Origin: an uncultured Flavobacterium sp.
GTDB taxonomy: Bacteria; Bacteroidota; Bacteroidia; Flavobacteriales; Flavobacteriaceae
NCBI RefSeq assembly: GCF_946478785.1
Contig: NZ_CAMLDD010000015.1
Span: forward strand, 54,487 to 118,486
Direction: 5' to 3'
Length of the DNA stretch: 64,000 nucleotides
In this document: one piece after another, positions 63,845 through 64,000 of the stretch
Layout of the letters: every line of letters starts with the position of its first letter
Position numbering within the stretch: position 1 is the first letter of the stretch
Notes under the pieces: generated by a model
Databases searched by the model: none
Told to the model about the DNA's origin: nothing
Seen by the model: the letters and a program-made list of their open reading frames with translations, nothing else
Made by a program: the position numbers and the translations under genes

Positions 63845-64000
63845 TACATTCTTGCCAACAGGTTTCCCGCTTTCCGCTATATTCCCGATCAAGAAAACCT
63901 ACGGCAAAAAAGCCTTGTTTTTCTAAATCGGGAGATACCGCTTCAATCCTTTAGATTTGTTACAAAGATTTAAAGTAATTTTAATAACAACCAAATTGAC

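Noticed and set aside
63845..64000. Coding sequence at the right edge of the window
   Set aside because: No start, motif or sustained frame is visible in the final 156 nt.

Overview
The window joins two kinds of DNA. Positions 1 to about 30,190 are the right-hand part of an integrated conjugative element of the Bacteroidetes (CTnDOT/Tra) type. From the tRNA-Pro gene at 30,196-30,270 to the end is chromosome of a Flavobacterium-like member of the Flavobacteriaceae. The evidence for the host is very AT-rich genes, the gene order parA-parB-DUF5683-dapB-lepB-wbqC, paired rhomboid genes, long lepB and DUF2339/DUF3999 proteins, a tRNA without encoded CCA, and TTG-N19-TAnnTTTG promoter motifs. The left end of the element lies outside the window.

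Element, left to right. (1) The 3' part of a short prokaryotic Argonaute whose visible PIWI domain lacks the catalytic acidic residues. It closes with a perfect 32-nt palindromic terminator. (2) A compact conjugation operon traE-F-G-I-J-K-L-M-N-O-Q (1,377-10,433), all on the plus strand and mostly overlapping or closely spaced. (3) A small membrane protein, then a long structured leader RNA ahead of a degenerate response-regulator receiver protein. (4) A 1,109-residue minus-strand protein with a sacsin-type GHKL ATPase at the N-terminus and a PD-(D/E)xK/DUF3883-like nuclease at the C-terminus, a likely defence gene. A 107-bp tandem repeat and an IS110-family transposase follow. (5) A metal-related cargo segment: a CDF cation exporter, a TonB-dependent receptor broken by a 1-nt deletion, and a Cys-rich DUF6660-like protein. 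(6) A minus-strand operon of plasmid-type genes: ssb, DUF932, two small proteins, and the PRTRC cassette (E, C, an F-like protein, B, ThiF). C, B and ThiF look like a ubiquitin-like protein, an E2 and an E1. (7) A 600-bp non-coding block with a 13-bp inverted repeat, then a 52-aa coupled ORF and two closely related large serine recombinases. The second recombinase ORF runs through the terminator and body of tRNA-Pro, which marks the integration junction.

Chromosome, 30.2-64 kb. These are ordinary housekeeping genes: chromosome partitioning (parA, parB), lysine/peptidoglycan precursor synthesis (dapB, murB), signal peptidase, mismatch repair (mutL), riboflavin (ribH), recombination repair (recF), lipoate synthase (lipA), a GAPDH, lipid A kinase (lpxK), two rhomboid proteases, glycosyltransferases, an ECF sigma factor, a TonB protein, an M48 protease and a RelE/YoeB-type toxin-antitoxin pair. 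Two oddities are a MutL whose C-terminal endonuclease motifs are degenerate and a zinc-ribbon family protein that has lost all four zinc-binding cysteines.

The best candidates for undescribed biology are all in the element: the Argonaute next to traE, the sacsin-ATPase/nuclease protein, the PRTRC ubiquitin-like cassette, and the long hairpin RNA at 11,017-11,127. All function calls come from reading motifs by eye; no database search was run.
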